Positions 8,882-15,986 of a DNA stretch of 41,645 nucleotides are shown here, in pieces (within the stretch, counting starts at the first letter, position 1; the number at the start of each line of letters is the position of its first letter). Location: positions 1 to 41,645 of IMG/VR virus record IMGVR_UViG_3300023104_000008, one strand, 5' to 3'. A model generated the notes under the pieces. The model saw only the letters and a list, made by a program, of their open reading frames with translations, did no database searches and had not been told where the DNA came from. Made by a program: the position numbers and the translations under genes. The DNA comes from a virus.

Positions 8882-9307
8882 ATGCCAGTATTCGGACAAA
8901 GAAGTTTAGATAATTTAAAAGGCGTTCATCCTAATTTAATAAAAGTATTATCACAAGCTATTAGAACAAGCCCTGTAGACTTTACAATTACTGAAGGTGT
9001 AAGAACAGATAAAAGGCAAATTGATCTATATGCACAAGGTAGGACAAAGCCGGGTGTTATAGTTACCAATAAAAATGGAACTACTAATAAATCTAATCAT
9101 CAGCCTAAAAAGGATGGTTTTGGTTACGCTGTTGACCTTTATCCTTTTATTGATGGTTCAGTAAGGGTTAATGAAAAATATGTAATACCTAAGCTAAAAG
9201 AGATAACAGACCATATTAAAAAAGTGGCTGCTGAACTTAAAATAAACATTGTATGCGGTATTGATTGGAAGAACCCATACGATCCACCTCACATTGAGTT
9301 AAAATAA
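8882..9307 (+). CDS. Endolysin, M15-family zinc peptidase
   Basis: A 141-aa cell-wall peptidase of the VanY/L-alanyl-D-glutamate endopeptidase fold. TITEGVRTDKRQ (35-46) is the family's substrate-side region. H73 in SNHQ, D85 in GYAVDLYP and H137 in PHIEL supply the three zinc ligands, and W129 precedes the last. The length matches single-domain phage endolysins such as that of T5. There is no signal peptide, so a holin must release it. It is the last gene of the lysis run and is followed directly by a terminator. It cuts peptide cross-bridges; the exact bond cannot be read from sequence. Confidence 0.9.
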   Translation: MPVFGQRSLDNLKGVHPNLIKVLSQAIRTSPVDFTITEGVRTDKRQIDLYAQGRTKPGVIVTNKNGTTNKSNHQPKKDGFGYAVDLYPFIDGSVRVNEKYVIPKLKEITDHIKKVAAELKINIVCGIDWKNPYDPPHIELK

Positions 9308-9329
9308 TTTGATTGTTTTTTGGTTAAGG

Positions 9330-9360
9330 AAGCGCATTTGTAGTAAGGTGCGCTTTTTTT
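9330..9360 (+). terminator. Rho-independent terminator after the endolysin
   Basis: Stem AAGCGCA (9330-9336) pairs with TGCGCTT (9349-9355), followed by a T run to 9360. It ends rightward transcription from the tail/lysis block. Confidence 0.8.
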
Positions 9361-9366
9361 AATGTA

Positions 9367-9400
9367 AAAAGCCTAAGTGGGATGCTTAGGCTTTTGTTTT
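9367..9400. terminator. Bidirectional terminator between converging operons
   Basis: A perfect 11-bp stem: AAAAGCCTAAG (9367-9377) with CTTAGGCTTTT (9385-9395), loop TGGGATG. T-rich DNA follows on the plus side and the complement of the A run serves on the minus side. It separates the lysis block from the leftward operon ending at 9399. Confidence 0.8.
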
Positions 9401-9533
9401 ATAATTTATTTAAAGGTTTATCAAATACTGGGTCATTTGGATCTACACAAAAATACGCTTCAGGTAATTCGTTATCTATTAAGCCGGACATAAGTTTGTT
9501 GTTATGGTTTTGGAATATCTGTTGTGTTGTCAT
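9399..9533 (-). CDS. Small hypothetical protein (44 aa)
   Basis: ATG on the minus strand at 9533, stop at 9399-9401. The ATG overlaps the stop of the upstream gene (ATGA). The product is soluble and acidic toward its end (DNELPEAYFCVDPNDPVFDK). Not recognised. It is the last gene of the leftward operon, and its stop abuts the bidirectional terminator. Confidence 0.5.
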   Translation of the reverse strand: MTTQQIFQNHNNKLMSGLIDNELPEAYFCVDPNDPVFDKPLNKL

Positions 9534-9736
9534 TTTTGCCATTTTTCACAAATATTTTTAGTTTCTGAAATTAATATTGCCCCGAAAGATATTAAGGCAA
9601 TAAAGTTAAAAAAATGATCTGATGATGATATTTGATTAATTGTATACATATTGTAATTAATATACAGTTTTGATGCCCCTACAAAAAAAATAGCCCATAA
9701 AAAACTAAACAAAAATAGAGTAAAAAATCTTATCAT
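9530..9736 (-). CDS. Small membrane protein (68 aa)
   Basis: The chosen ATG at 9736 shares a base with the upstream stop (TAATG). The longer in-frame start at 9784 would overlap the upstream gene. Two hydrophobic segments (about residues 4-22 and 40-56) and a lysine-containing tail (CEKWQK). No family recognised. It follows two genes with spanin-like layout, so it may belong to a cell-envelope group. Confidence 0.5.
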   Translation of the reverse strand: MIRFFTLFLFSFLWAIFFVGASKLYINYNMYTINQISSSDHFFNFIALISFGAILISETKNICEKWQK

Positions 9737-10092
9737 TACTTTAAAATTAATCCTGTTAATAATCCTATACCACCCCAAAACCAAGCTGATTTATACCATA
9801 TAACAGGCTGTTTTTTAATTGCCTCTTGGTATTGGTAATTAAGGTAGTCTAAATCATATTCTGCTTCTTCTAACCGATGAATACTTAATTGTAAACTATC
9901 GTTTTGTTGTTTAATCACACCGTTAAGCTGATTGGCTACATCAAGGCAGTTATTATAAGATTCCTTGTAATGGTCTTTAGCCTTTAAACCTTTGTATATT
10001 TCAATGTAGGTGTGACGGGGTAAACATATCGTGTCTTGTGAATACATAAACCCGAATATCAACAAAGCTATTAAAGTGATTTTATTCCTCAT
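9736..10092 (-). CDS. Exported coiled-coil protein with C-terminal membrane anchor
   Basis: 118 aa. Residues 1-19 form a Sec signal peptide of flavobacterial style (hydrophobic core then FMYSQ, cleavage likely after Q19). The middle (about 35-90) is helical with heptad-like spacing and polar Q/N/E content. Residues about 99-117 (SAWFWGGIGLLTGLILK) form a membrane anchor. A periplasmic coiled coil fixed to a membrane resembles spanins or other envelope-spanning phage proteins. C23 is not in a lipobox, so it is not an obvious u-spanin. Overlaps the upstream gene by 11 bases. Confidence 0.6.
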   Translation of the reverse strand: MRNKITLIALLIFGFMYSQDTICLPRHTYIEIYKGLKAKDHYKESYNNCLDVANQLNGVIKQQNDSLQLSIHRLEEAEYDLDYLNYQYQEAIKKQPVIWYKSAWFWGGIGLLTGLILK

Positions 10093-10381
10093 CGATGTAG
10101 TTTTTAAGGTAGTTTACAATAGTGCTGTCTTTCATATCTTCCTTACTTAGTTTCCAAGGTTCGTGTTTAAGTAAGTTAACCAATGAATCCCCTTTTTTAA
10201 CCGATTGCTTAGACTGCTCCTTAATATCGGTTGTGATATCCTTTATTTCATGCTTTTTAGCCTCTATACGGGGTTTAAATGTTTCGTAAGGCGCATTGTG
10301 TTCATTATTAAATAATATCCAGTAAAACAGACCAAAACCGATTATAGTAAATAAAGGCCATAAGATGTGTTTTTTATTCAT
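10082..10381 (-). CDS. Membrane-anchored helical protein, i-spanin-like topology
   Basis: 99 aa. An N-terminal transmembrane helix (about residues 8-24) is followed by a long charged, predicted helical region (EAKKHEIKDITTDIKEQ) to the end. That is the layout of inner-membrane spanins (Rz-like). There is no sequence-family match I can name, and the gene lies on the opposite strand to the endolysin, so the assignment is only topological. The start overlaps the YopX gene stop by 8 bases. Confidence 0.5.
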   Translation of the reverse strand: MNKKHILWPLFTIIGFGLFYWILFNNEHNAPYETFKPRIEAKKHEIKDITTDIKEQSKQSVKKGDSLVNLLKHEPWKLSKEDMKDSTIVNYLKNYIDEE

Positions 10382-10718
10382 AGTCCATTTTTGCTAATTC
10401 AGGGTTCATATTAATATTACCTATAACTACAGATAATTCTCTAGACCAATTCCCAAAACTACTATGATCTTCCGCCCATAAAAACCGATAACATTGCATA
10501 TCATCTATAAGCCATAAATCCCCTTCTTCATTTTGAATAAAATCCCCTTCAAATATCTTAGTTCCATTTTTGTCTTTTATCCTTGTATATTGCTCAACAA
10601 TTAAGTGCGGCTTTAAATCGTTTAATTCAGAAATCATTATTGCTGACGATTCAATATCAATATAACCCTTTGTTTCGGTATTATATATTCTAAACTCCAG
10701 TTGTCTATTTTCCATCAT
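10374..10718 (-). CDS. YopX-family protein
   Basis: 114 aa with the hallmarks of the YopX family: a start of the form RQLEFRIYN, the core QYTRIKDKNGTKIFEGDFI (43-61) and the ending VIGNINMNPEL (98-108). The function of YopX proteins is unknown. They are widespread in phages of Firmicutes and Bacteroidota, usually in early operons, as here. Two adjacent ATGs (10718 and 10715) can serve as start. Confidence 0.85.
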   Translation of the reverse strand: MMENRQLEFRIYNTETKGYIDIESSAIMISELNDLKPHLIVEQYTRIKDKNGTKIFEGDFIQNEEGDLWLIDDMQCYRFLWAEDHSSFGNWSRELSVVIGNINMNPELAKMDYE

Positions 10719-10971
10719 TATTCATTTTAGATTCAACATATTCGTATTCAACTTCCAAATCAGCCGTTTTAGTTTGGCTAATTGCTTCCCTATATTGCAT
10801 CTTTTCGTAGTTGTGTATAAACCTTTGTAAAAGTTCATATTCTTTACAATGAACATTACTTTTTGATAGTTCAATATTCAGGTACTCAATAACCTGTTCA
10901 TTTTCTTTAAGAGTTAAAGGCTTTGATTCATGCCTTTGCTTAATGTGTTGTGGCGAATTGTAGTTTAGCAT
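10705..10971 (-). CDS. Hypothetical helical protein (88 aa)
   Basis: Not recognised. It is soluble, mostly helical, rich in Glu, Lys and Tyr, with a central QRFIHNYEKMQYREAI segment. It overlaps the upstream gene by 7 bases and the YopX gene by 14 bases, so it is a firm member of the leftward operon. Confidence 0.6.
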   Translation of the reverse strand: MLNYNSPQHIKQRHESKPLTLKENEQVIEYLNIELSKSNVHCKEYELLQRFIHNYEKMQYREAISQTKTADLEVEYEYVESKMNNDGK

Positions 10972-11273
10972 GGTTTAATGTTTTTAATTTTACGGCCGTA
11001 TTTACCTGTTGCTTTAAAACGTTCGGTGTGTTCTTGTTCAAAAGATTTTATTATACCTTTCGAAGCACTGAATAAAGATTCAAAAATAGCATTTTCTTTA
11101 TCTTCTTTAGATGTACTAACTGTAGGTTGTGATAACATCATATTTACTTGTGATGCACCTATTGCTGAAATCATGCAAGCTAAAGGAACTGCTGAGCTGC
11201 GATAGCCTTTATTTAATCGGTAAATGCTTTTAGGCTTTTTATTTTTGTGTATTGTGAAATAGTTTGGTTTCAT
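10965..11273 (-). CDS. Hypothetical basic protein (102 aa)
   Basis: I chose the ATG at 11273. An upstream ATG at 11372 would overlap the neighbouring gene by 134 bases and yields an unlikely N-terminus. The chosen start still overlaps it by 35 bases. The basic N-terminal third (KNKKPKSIYRLNKG) is followed by a mildly hydrophobic stretch (SSAVPLACMISAIGAS) and a helical C-terminus with basic end. No family recognised. Confidence 0.5.
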   Translation of the reverse strand: MKPNYFTIHKNKKPKSIYRLNKGYRSSAVPLACMISAIGASQVNMMLSQPTVSTSKEDKENAIFESLFSASKGIIKSFEQEHTERFKATGKYGRKIKNIKPC

Positions 11274-11481
11274 AACCTTGTTGTTTATTAATTTGTTGTT
11301 GTTTAATAGCTCTTTCATTCCCTTTGTATAACATAAAGCATACAATACATAGTGCAATACCACAAGCCGCAATTAAAGGCTTAAATAACCATTTATCCAA
11401 CGATCGGTTAAAATCGTACTTTGTTGGATGTAACAACCCCATGTTACGAGGGGTTGTTTTTTGTTTGTATTGCTTAGGCAT
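11239..11481 (-). CDS. Single-pass membrane protein (80 aa)
   Basis: A basic N-terminus (PKQYKQKTTPRN) is followed by a transmembrane helix at about residues 36-53 (AACGIALCIVCFMLY) and a polar Q/K-rich tail. Not recognised. It starts 3 bases after the stop of the single-strand-binding-like gene. Confidence 0.55.
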   Translation of the reverse strand: MPKQYKQKTTPRNMGLLHPTKYDFNRSLDKWLFKPLIAACGIALCIVCFMLYKGNERAIKQQQINKQQGYETKLFHNTQK

Positions 11482-11483
11482 GG

Positions 11484-11843
11484 CTAGAACGGAAGATCAT
11501 CGTGTTCTTCTTCCTTAAAGTTGTTATCAGGCTCAAACCTATCGTTATTAGCAGCCTGTGTTTGATTACCTTCTTTTTCTATTCGCCACGCTTGTATTGA
11601 ATTAAAATACTTTGTTTCTCCTTGTGGGTTAACCCATTCACGGCCTCTCAAATTTATTGAAACCTTTACAGATTCTCCTACGTTATAATTATTAAGTAAA
11701 TCACATTTGTCTTGTGTGAACTCAATAGCGATATGCTGCGGATATTGTTCTTCTGTAGTAACTACCAATTCACGCTTTCTGAAACCATTTGCGCCAAATG
11801 ATGATGTTTCGCCAATTTCTTTTACTCTCCCTGATACTTCCAT
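11484..11843 (-). CDS. DUF3127 single-strand DNA-binding-like protein
   Basis: 119 aa. It matches the DUF3127 family of Bacteroidota and their phages: a start of the form MEVSGRVKEIGETSSFG, EEQYPQHIAIEFTQDKCDLL (31-50), NLRGREWVNPQGE (64-76) and YFNSIQAWRI (79-88). The predicted fold is an OB-type barrel. The C-terminus is acidic and ends DDLPF (115-119), like the protein-interaction tail of bacterial SSB. Together with the ERF gene two positions upstream this makes a recombination/single-strand handling pair. The ssDNA-binding role is inferred, not shown. Confidence 0.85.
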   Translation of the reverse strand: MEVSGRVKEIGETSSFGANGFRKRELVVTTEEQYPQHIAIEFTQDKCDLLNNYNVGESVKVSINLRGREWVNPQGETKYFNSIQAWRIEKEGNQTQAANNDRFEPDNNFKEEEHDDLPF

Positions 11844-11845
11844 TT

Positions 11846-12082
11846 TTATTTGTTTTTACGTTTTTGTTCTCTTAAATAATATTGTCTTTCGTCAAGTTCT
11901 TTCGAAACATACCTTTTTTCTTTGTAAAGCCGTGCGTACATTTCATCTTCCATAAGCTCATTAAAATCATGTGCGCTTTCTGAATAAACCTTATGTCTTA
12001 AATGTGATTCTCTTGTTTCTTCGGGTATATTAAAATATTCTTCTTCGGACATTTTAATAAACAACTCCTTAGATGCTGCCAT
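11846..12082 (-). CDS. Hypothetical charged protein (78 aa)
   Basis: Not recognised. It is highly charged and helical, Glu-rich in the first half (MSEEEYFNIPEETRES) and Lys/Arg-rich at the end (YYLREQKRKNK). It lies between the ERF and DUF3127 genes with 1- and 2-base gaps, which suggests a part in recombination. Confidence 0.6.
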   Translation of the reverse strand: MAASKELFIKMSEEEYFNIPEETRESHLRHKVYSESAHDFNELMEDEMYARLYKEKRYVSKELDERQYYLREQKRKNK

Positions 12083-12083
12083 G

Positions 12084-12617
12084 TTAACTTAATTTAGCTT
12101 TTAATTCGTCTTTTAAAACTGATGTACGCTTTTTATCTTCAGTAGACAGTGTTGTGTATATTTTACCCAATTCATCTAATGATGTAGCTTTATTTAGCTT
12201 TTCTTCAGCCGTTTCTTTTGATTGTGCAGGTGGTGTGTTAGCTTTGTTTGCATCATCATCTTCAGCACCTATACAGACAAATGATTGTAAACCATAACGC
12301 CTTGCATAAGATATACCGCTGCCTTGAGCCTGGGCATCGTTAACTTTACTGTAAACAATCTCAGTGAAGCTTTCCATACTTTCCCCTGTTTCATGTAAAA
12401 GAATGGTTTTAACGTAGTTTTTACCATCTACATTTACTATAGGTTGAAGAACGGCTATACCATGATTATTAAGAACAGGCAAAACAGCTTCACGTATAGA
12501 ATTAAGATCTGCATAACTGGATTTAAAGAAAGGGTTTTTACTTCCTTTTACCGCATTGCTCATTTCAGATTGAGCCTTTACAAAAGCAGTAGATATTTGT
12601 TTTATTGATTCACTCAT
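12084..12617 (-). CDS. erf: ERF-family single-strand annealing protein
   Basis: 177 aa. The ERF core is clear: a helical start with the family's AFVKAQSEM, then NPFFKSSYADL (28-38), VLNNHGIAVLQP (48-59), AQGSGISYARRYGL (97-110) and the acidic DDD at 120-122. ERF proteins anneal complementary single strands in phage recombination. The C-terminal 50 residues are a linker and a small helical domain typical of the family. No exonuclease partner is visible beside it. Confidence 0.93.
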   Translation of the reverse strand: MSESIKQISTAFVKAQSEMSNAVKGSKNPFFKSSYADLNSIREAVLPVLNNHGIAVLQPIVNVDGKNYVKTILLHETGESMESFTEIVYSKVNDAQAQGSGISYARRYGLQSFVCIGAEDDDANKANTPPAQSKETAEEKLNKATSLDELGKIYTTLSTEDKKRTSVLKDELKAKLS

Positions 12618-12620
12618 AAT

Positions 12621-12989
12621 TTAATTTATTTTGTTGTTAGTTCTAAAATGACTATAAATAGAATTGAATAATGGTGTATAGAATTTCATTTCATCTAAAA
12701 CCGTATCTTTTGTAACACATGTTTTATTATATATTTGATTTATAGCTTTAAAGTGATTAACCCATTTATTTTCATCAATTGAATTATCTATTATTTCATA
12801 AATGGGTTTTAAACCATATATGTTAAGTCTGTTTATCCATTCAGATAAAAGAACATTACCGTTCTTAACATTCTTCGCAGCCCATAAATGTTGCTGAAAC
12901 CTTCTTTCACTATAATAAGACCTTCCAACATATCTAATTTTGTAATCGGTAGGGTCTTTTAAAACATATATGTGATAATTTGTTTCCAT
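12621..12989 (-). CDS. GIY-YIG nuclease-like protein
   Basis: 122 aa. HIYVL (6-10) and IRYVGRS (18-24) form the GIY-YIG motif pair, followed by R29/R30 and H34 (RRFQQHL) and a later acidic residue, E73 (DENKWVNHFKA), at the position of the family's metal-binding glutamate. It is a single nuclease domain with little room for a separate DNA-binding domain. It may be a free-standing homing-type or defence-type nuclease, or part of the recombination module. It lies between the regulator and ERF in the same operon (3-base gap to ERF). Confidence 0.8.
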   Translation of the reverse strand: METNYHIYVLKDPTDYKIRYVGRSYYSERRFQQHLWAAKNVKNGNVLLSEWINRLNIYGLKPIYEIIDNSIDENKWVNHFKAINQIYNKTCVTKDTVLDEMKFYTPLFNSIYSHFRTNNKIN

Positions 12990-12990
12990 T

Positions 12991-13242
12991 TTACTCCGTT
13001 AAATCATAAGTTAATGTAATAGTAGATGTAACCAATTTACCGCCTACCTTATATTGTGATTTTATAACACTCGGTATGCCGTTTTCTTCTAAAACCCTTT
13101 GCATTGTTTTCAAAGTAGGGTTTCCAGTTCCGTTTTTCCACCCTTCTAAAGTAGTGCGTGTAACTCCTAAAACCTTGTTTATACTGCCAGTGTGAGAAAC
13201 TAGCATTTTGTAAACTTCTTTTCCTAAATTAATTTTCGCCAT
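12991..13242 (-). CDS. XRE-type helix-turn-helix regulator
   Basis: 83 aa from the ATG at 13242. The open frame extends upstream to 13350 but would cross the promoter region. The HTH is at about residues 17-38 (GSINKVLGVTRTTLEGWKNG), followed by a conserved helix (NPTLKTMQRVLEENG) and a basic beta-rich C-terminus. It heads the leftward operon and sits next to the divergent promoter region, the usual place of a phage early switch regulator (Cro/CI type). It has no dimerisation or protease-sensitive domain like lambda CI. Confidence 0.8.
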   Translation of the reverse strand: MAKINLGKEVYKMLVSHTGSINKVLGVTRTTLEGWKNGTGNPTLKTMQRVLEENGIPSVIKSQYKVGGKLVTSTITLTYDLTE

Positions 13243-13272
13243 ATATTTGTTTATTAGATTATTATAACACTG

Positions 13273-13280
13273 CAAACATA
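13273..13280 (-). promoter_or_regulatory. -7 element TATGTTTG for the leftward operon
   Basis: On the minus strand TATGTTTG matches TAnnTTTG. It lies 31 bases before the regulator's ATG. No clear -33 TTTG, only a TTAAAG-like stretch. Confidence 0.55.
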
Positions 13281-13337
13281 CAATATTAACTTTAAAATAA
13301 AAATTAAAATTATCTTTTTTATTCAATTTCTTTTCCA

Positions 13338-13345
13338 TTACTTTG
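13338..13345 (+). promoter_or_regulatory. Probable divergent early promoter
   Basis: TTACTTTG differs from TAnnTTTG at one base and lies 27 bases before the ATG at 13372. T-rich DNA sits about 20 bases upstream. It would drive the rightward early genes opposite the regulator promoter. Confidence 0.4.
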
Positions 13346-13371
13346 CTCAAAACAATTAAACATTATTTATT

Positions 13372-13653
13372 ATGTCAAAATTTACAAAAGGAAACTGGAA
13401 TCATATTAATATAGGCTTATCTGATTTTCAGCAATCTGCAATAGTTTCAAAATCAGAAAATAGGGTTATATCACATTTATATCTTCCTGATAATGTAATT
13501 AATGAAGAGGATAAAGCCAATGCAAAATTAATATCATCAGCTCCTGAAATGTTAGAAGCCTTAATTGAAATAGTTAATCAATGGGATAAAGATATTATGG
13601 CAGCATCCTACATGATGGAAGTTAGGGAATTAATAAAAAAAATAACCGAATAA
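13372..13653 (+). CDS. Conserved hypothetical phage early protein (93 aa)
   Basis: The first gene of the rightward early block. The core ANAKLISSAPEMLEALIEIV (50-69) is a signature of a widespread family of small phage proteins of unknown function, often with an N-terminal KGNW motif as here (FTKGNW at 4-9). No membrane segment. The stop overlaps the next start (TAATG). Confidence 0.75.
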   Translation: MSKFTKGNWNHINIGLSDFQQSAIVSKSENRVISHLYLPDNVINEEDKANAKLISSAPEMLEALIEIVNQWDKDIMAASYMMEVRELIKKITE

Positions 13654-13778
13654 TGATAAACCTATCCAAATACCCTAAACACCTTCACGCTATATTACTA
13701 CATGCAGAAGGCTTTAAAGAGAGAAACCAAAAATCAATTTATAATTATAATAAAAGTAAAGATGGAAATAAAAACTAA
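13653..13778 (+). CDS. Small hypothetical protein (41 aa)
   Basis: The ATG at 13653 shares a base with the upstream TAA, and the frame runs to a stop at 13776-13778, 17 bases into the next gene. The product is basic (MINLSKYPKHLHAILL then FKERNQKSIYNYNKSK). Not recognised. The start overlap is the main support. Confidence 0.4.
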   Translation: MINLSKYPKHLHAILLHAEGFKERNQKSIYNYNKSKDGNKN

Positions 13779-14025
13779 AGATGATATTTTAAAAATTATA
13801 AAAACTATACAATGCCATCCTGACACAAATTATTTTGATGTTTATAATCCAGTTGATAAATATTGGGATATATATTTTCAAATTACAGGATTTATAGGGG
13901 ATAATTATTTTGGAATAAGTGCAATAAAGTCCTATGATGATTGTGAATTAAATTTTGAAATATTAGAACACGTAACAGATGATATTGAACAGATAAAAAA
14001 AATAATAGGATATGAAAAAATTTAA
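13762..14025 (+). CDS. Hypothetical protein (87 aa)
   Basis: I chose the ATG at 13762 (TAAAGATGG). An upstream in-frame ATG at 13702 adds a basic, unlikely stretch that overlaps another gene. The product is acidic, with aromatic-rich beta segments (YFDVYNPVDKYWDIYFQI) and a helical end. Not recognised. Its end overlaps the lipoprotein gene by 14 bases. Confidence 0.55.
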   Translation: MEIKTKDDILKIIKTIQCHPDTNYFDVYNPVDKYWDIYFQITGFIGDNYFGISAIKSYDDCELNFEILEHVTDDIEQIKKIIGYEKI

Positions 14026-14443
14026 ACTACTTGCTTGCTGCTTAATATTAGCATCATGCTCAATAAACGAAAGTGACGAATTAATAAATGATAAACCTAA
14101 CTTCCCGGATAATTTCGAAAACAAACTACCGGCTAAATTAATTGGTGAATATGTAGCAGCCGACAGAACAGATACAGATCCAGGAACGCTGCGTATAACC
14201 AAAGACAGCATAATTTCAGAAACAACGAACCACAGGCACGCATTTAAGATTACAGACTACCATAACCAATATCAGGAACGCTGTTGGTTTCAAATAAGGG
14301 TAAACGATATAAACTACTATTTAAGTACATCGGATGCACCAAATAGCACTTGGTTTAGGTTTGTAAGGCAGAGTGATGCACAATGGAACGGAGTAGGCAC
14401 TTATGTAAAGAAAACAGAACCACAAGAACCAATTTATAATTAA
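14012..14443 (+). CDS. Lipoprotein, probably surface-exposed
   Basis: 143 aa with a classical lipoprotein signal: KKFKLLACCLILASC, lipobox LASC with the lipidated C16. The residues after it are CSINESDE, a Ser/acidic run like the Bacteroidota lipoprotein export signal that sends lipoproteins to the outer surface. The mature domain is beta-rich with two cysteines and many Trp/Phe residues. It is expressed with early genes, so a role in modifying the infected cell surface, for example superinfection exclusion, is plausible but unproven. Confidence 0.75.
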   Translation: MKKFKLLACCLILASCSINESDELINDKPNFPDNFENKLPAKLIGEYVAADRTDTDPGTLRITKDSIISETTNHRHAFKITDYHNQYQERCWFQIRVNDINYYLSTSDAPNSTWFRFVRQSDAQWNGVGTYVKKTEPQEPIYN

Positions 14444-14447
14444 GATT

Positions 14448-14606
14448 ATGGCAAGCAAAAAACAACTACTTAAAAAAGCACAAGACATAAAGGCAGAAAT
14501 ATATTACCTACAAACAAATGGAGGTGATGATATAGATTCATATGCTCTAATTAGAGCTTACGATGCAATATGTGCTTTCACGAATCAATTAAAAGATAAC
14601 CAATAA
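14448..14606 (+). CDS. Small helical protein (52 aa)
   Basis: ATG at 14448 (AGATTATG), TAA at 14604-14606. A basic helical start (SKKQLLKKAQDIKAEIYYLQ) is followed by an acidic turn and another helix. Not recognised. Start context and tight packing between genes support it. Confidence 0.5.
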   Translation: MASKKQLLKKAQDIKAEIYYLQTNGGDDIDSYALIRAYDAICAFTNQLKDNQ

Positions 14607-14619
14607 ACGAAATGTAATT

Positions 14620-14910
14620 ATGGCAACAATGAAAGGAAAAGATAACGGTTTTGATTTAGAAGTAACCGTATCTGAATTAGCTAAAAAGCAAAAATTAGGA
14701 ATAGGCGATTTACAAGAATTAGAAATTATTTATACCGATACTAAAAATTTAAGCTATTCGGCAGAAGTAACATTACCAAAAGGATTGACAATGGAAGGTT
14801 TAAAAGAAATTATTACCAAAACCTGCCTTATGTGTGACAACCCTGTAAAAAAAATGTGTAGCAGTATTCAAAGGCAAACCAATACTAAATTAACCACTAA
14901 ACAAGACTAA
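14620..14910 (+). CDS. Hypothetical protein with paired cysteines (96 aa)
   Basis: Not recognised. The N-terminal part is soluble and mixed alpha/beta. Near the end, TCLMCDNPVKKMC gives a Cys-x2-Cys plus a later Cys, which could hold a metal. It follows a TAATTATG start and lies in the early block. Confidence 0.6.
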   Translation: MATMKGKDNGFDLEVTVSELAKKQKLGIGDLQELEIIYTDTKNLSYSAEVTLPKGLTMEGLKEIITKTCLMCDNPVKKMCSSIQRQTNTKLTTKQD

Positions 14911-14912
14911 AA

Positions 14913-15482
14913 ATGGCAAATAAACTGAATATATTAAAAACAGAGTATAAAACTATAGGCGGTTACAGCGAAAGAGATCACCAGGCTATTGTGCATTTAA
15001 CAGATGCTAAAGGAAATGAGTTAGCTGTTTTTTATGCTTATTCTCAGGATGTGACAGAATCAGTCGCTAACACTTCTAATATTTCTGCTGACGCTCTCAA
15101 CACATACCAAGCAGCCTCCATTCTTCCTAGCGAGTTGTTACAGCAAAGGAATGAGCTTATTGAAATCATTAAGGATTTTAAAAACAAGGTAGAAACTGGA
15201 AAAGCTAAAAGTGTAAAAACTTATGAAAAGATAAATATGTTTTTATCCAAAATAGAAGATGAAGAAATGCACCCATTAGAAATATTGCTTTATAAAAAAT
15301 TTATTAAAGGAGATAGGTTCTTATGTTTCGGTTCAGGTAATGTAATGACATTTGAAAAGCTTTACTACATTAATAAAATTGATGGTAGAGTTTTTGTTTT
15401 TGCTAAAAATGATAAGGGAGAATCTAATAGTTATGCAATAAGAAATAATAACGGGCAATGGGCTGAAAAATATAACTTATAA
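14913..15482 (+). CDS. Hypothetical protein (189 aa)
   Basis: Not recognised. Two parts are visible: an N-terminal beta-rich domain (YSERDHQAIVHLTDAKGNELAV across the first 40 residues), a helical middle (LLQQRNELIEIIKDFKNKVE) and a beta-rich C-terminus. It starts 2 bases after the upstream stop. Soluble, no signal peptide. Confidence 0.6.
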   Translation: MANKLNILKTEYKTIGGYSERDHQAIVHLTDAKGNELAVFYAYSQDVTESVANTSNISADALNTYQAASILPSELLQQRNELIEIIKDFKNKVETGKAKSVKTYEKINMFLSKIEDEEMHPLEILLYKKFIKGDRFLCFGSGNVMTFEKLYYINKIDGRVFVFAKNDKGESNSYAIRNNNGQWAEKYNL

Positions 15483-15484
15483 TT

Positions 15485-15724
15485 ATGGAAACACAACCAA
15501 GAAGCCTAAACACTTTGTATAAGTTGTTGTGGGAGCAGATAAAGGATAGAAATTATATAGGTAATCTTACTGGCATTACATCACAAATGGAAATATACGG
15601 TTTGATAACAAGAGCGGAAGAAAATATTATAGATTATAATATCTGTGCATTATATTCAGGAGTTGATAACACGCAAAAAGAATTTGTACAAAGAATGATA
15701 AAAGAAACTGAAAATGACAATTAA
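15485..15724 (+). CDS. Hypothetical protein (79 aa)
   Basis: Starts 2 bases after the upstream stop in a TAATTATG context. Mostly helical and soluble, with a Cys near the centre of the C-terminal half and an acidic end. Not recognised. It overlaps the next gene by 11 bases. Confidence 0.55.
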   Translation: METQPRSLNTLYKLLWEQIKDRNYIGNLTGITSQMEIYGLITRAEENIIDYNICALYSGVDNTQKEFVQRMIKETENDN

Positions 15725-15914
15725 AGAACAAATAACCGACTACCTACAAAACTACCCTGAAGGATTAAGCCCTACATCAATTGGCTTGTATTTAGGATAT
15801 GATTATCCTGTTGCATCAGCAAGGGTTAATCTACCTTTATCCGAATTGGTAAAAGATAAAGTACTTGACAAAGTAATTAACGGTAGAAAAGTTTTGTATA
15901 AACTAAAAAAGTAG
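15714..15914 (+). CDS. Small winged-helix-like DNA-binding protein (66 aa)
   Basis: The whole 66-aa chain fits a winged helix: helix 1 (IKEQITDYLQNYP), a 'SPTSIGLYLGYDYPVASARVN' helix-turn-helix, then a two-strand wing (DKVLDKVINGRKVLYKLKK). Such small proteins often regulate phage promoters. It is followed closely by a terminator. Confidence 0.6.
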   Translation: MTIKEQITDYLQNYPEGLSPTSIGLYLGYDYPVASARVNLPLSELVKDKVLDKVINGRKVLYKLKK

Positions 15915-15929
15915 TATATTAGCACTTGT

Positions 15930-15956
15930 AAACCCGGTGGTAATAATCGGGTTTTT
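15930..15956 (+). terminator. Rho-independent terminator
   Basis: Stem AAACCCG (15930-15936) with CGGGTTT (15948-15954), loop of 11 bases, T-rich tail. It ends the first early transcript just before the HTH and replication genes. Confidence 0.75.
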
Positions 15957-15986
15957 GTTTCAGTAAAAAGTTAATTTATTTAACCC

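Noticed and set aside
10812-10820. A DnaA-box-like TGTGTATAA
   Set aside because: Only one copy, within a coding region and far from the replication genes; chance is likely in AT-rich DNA.
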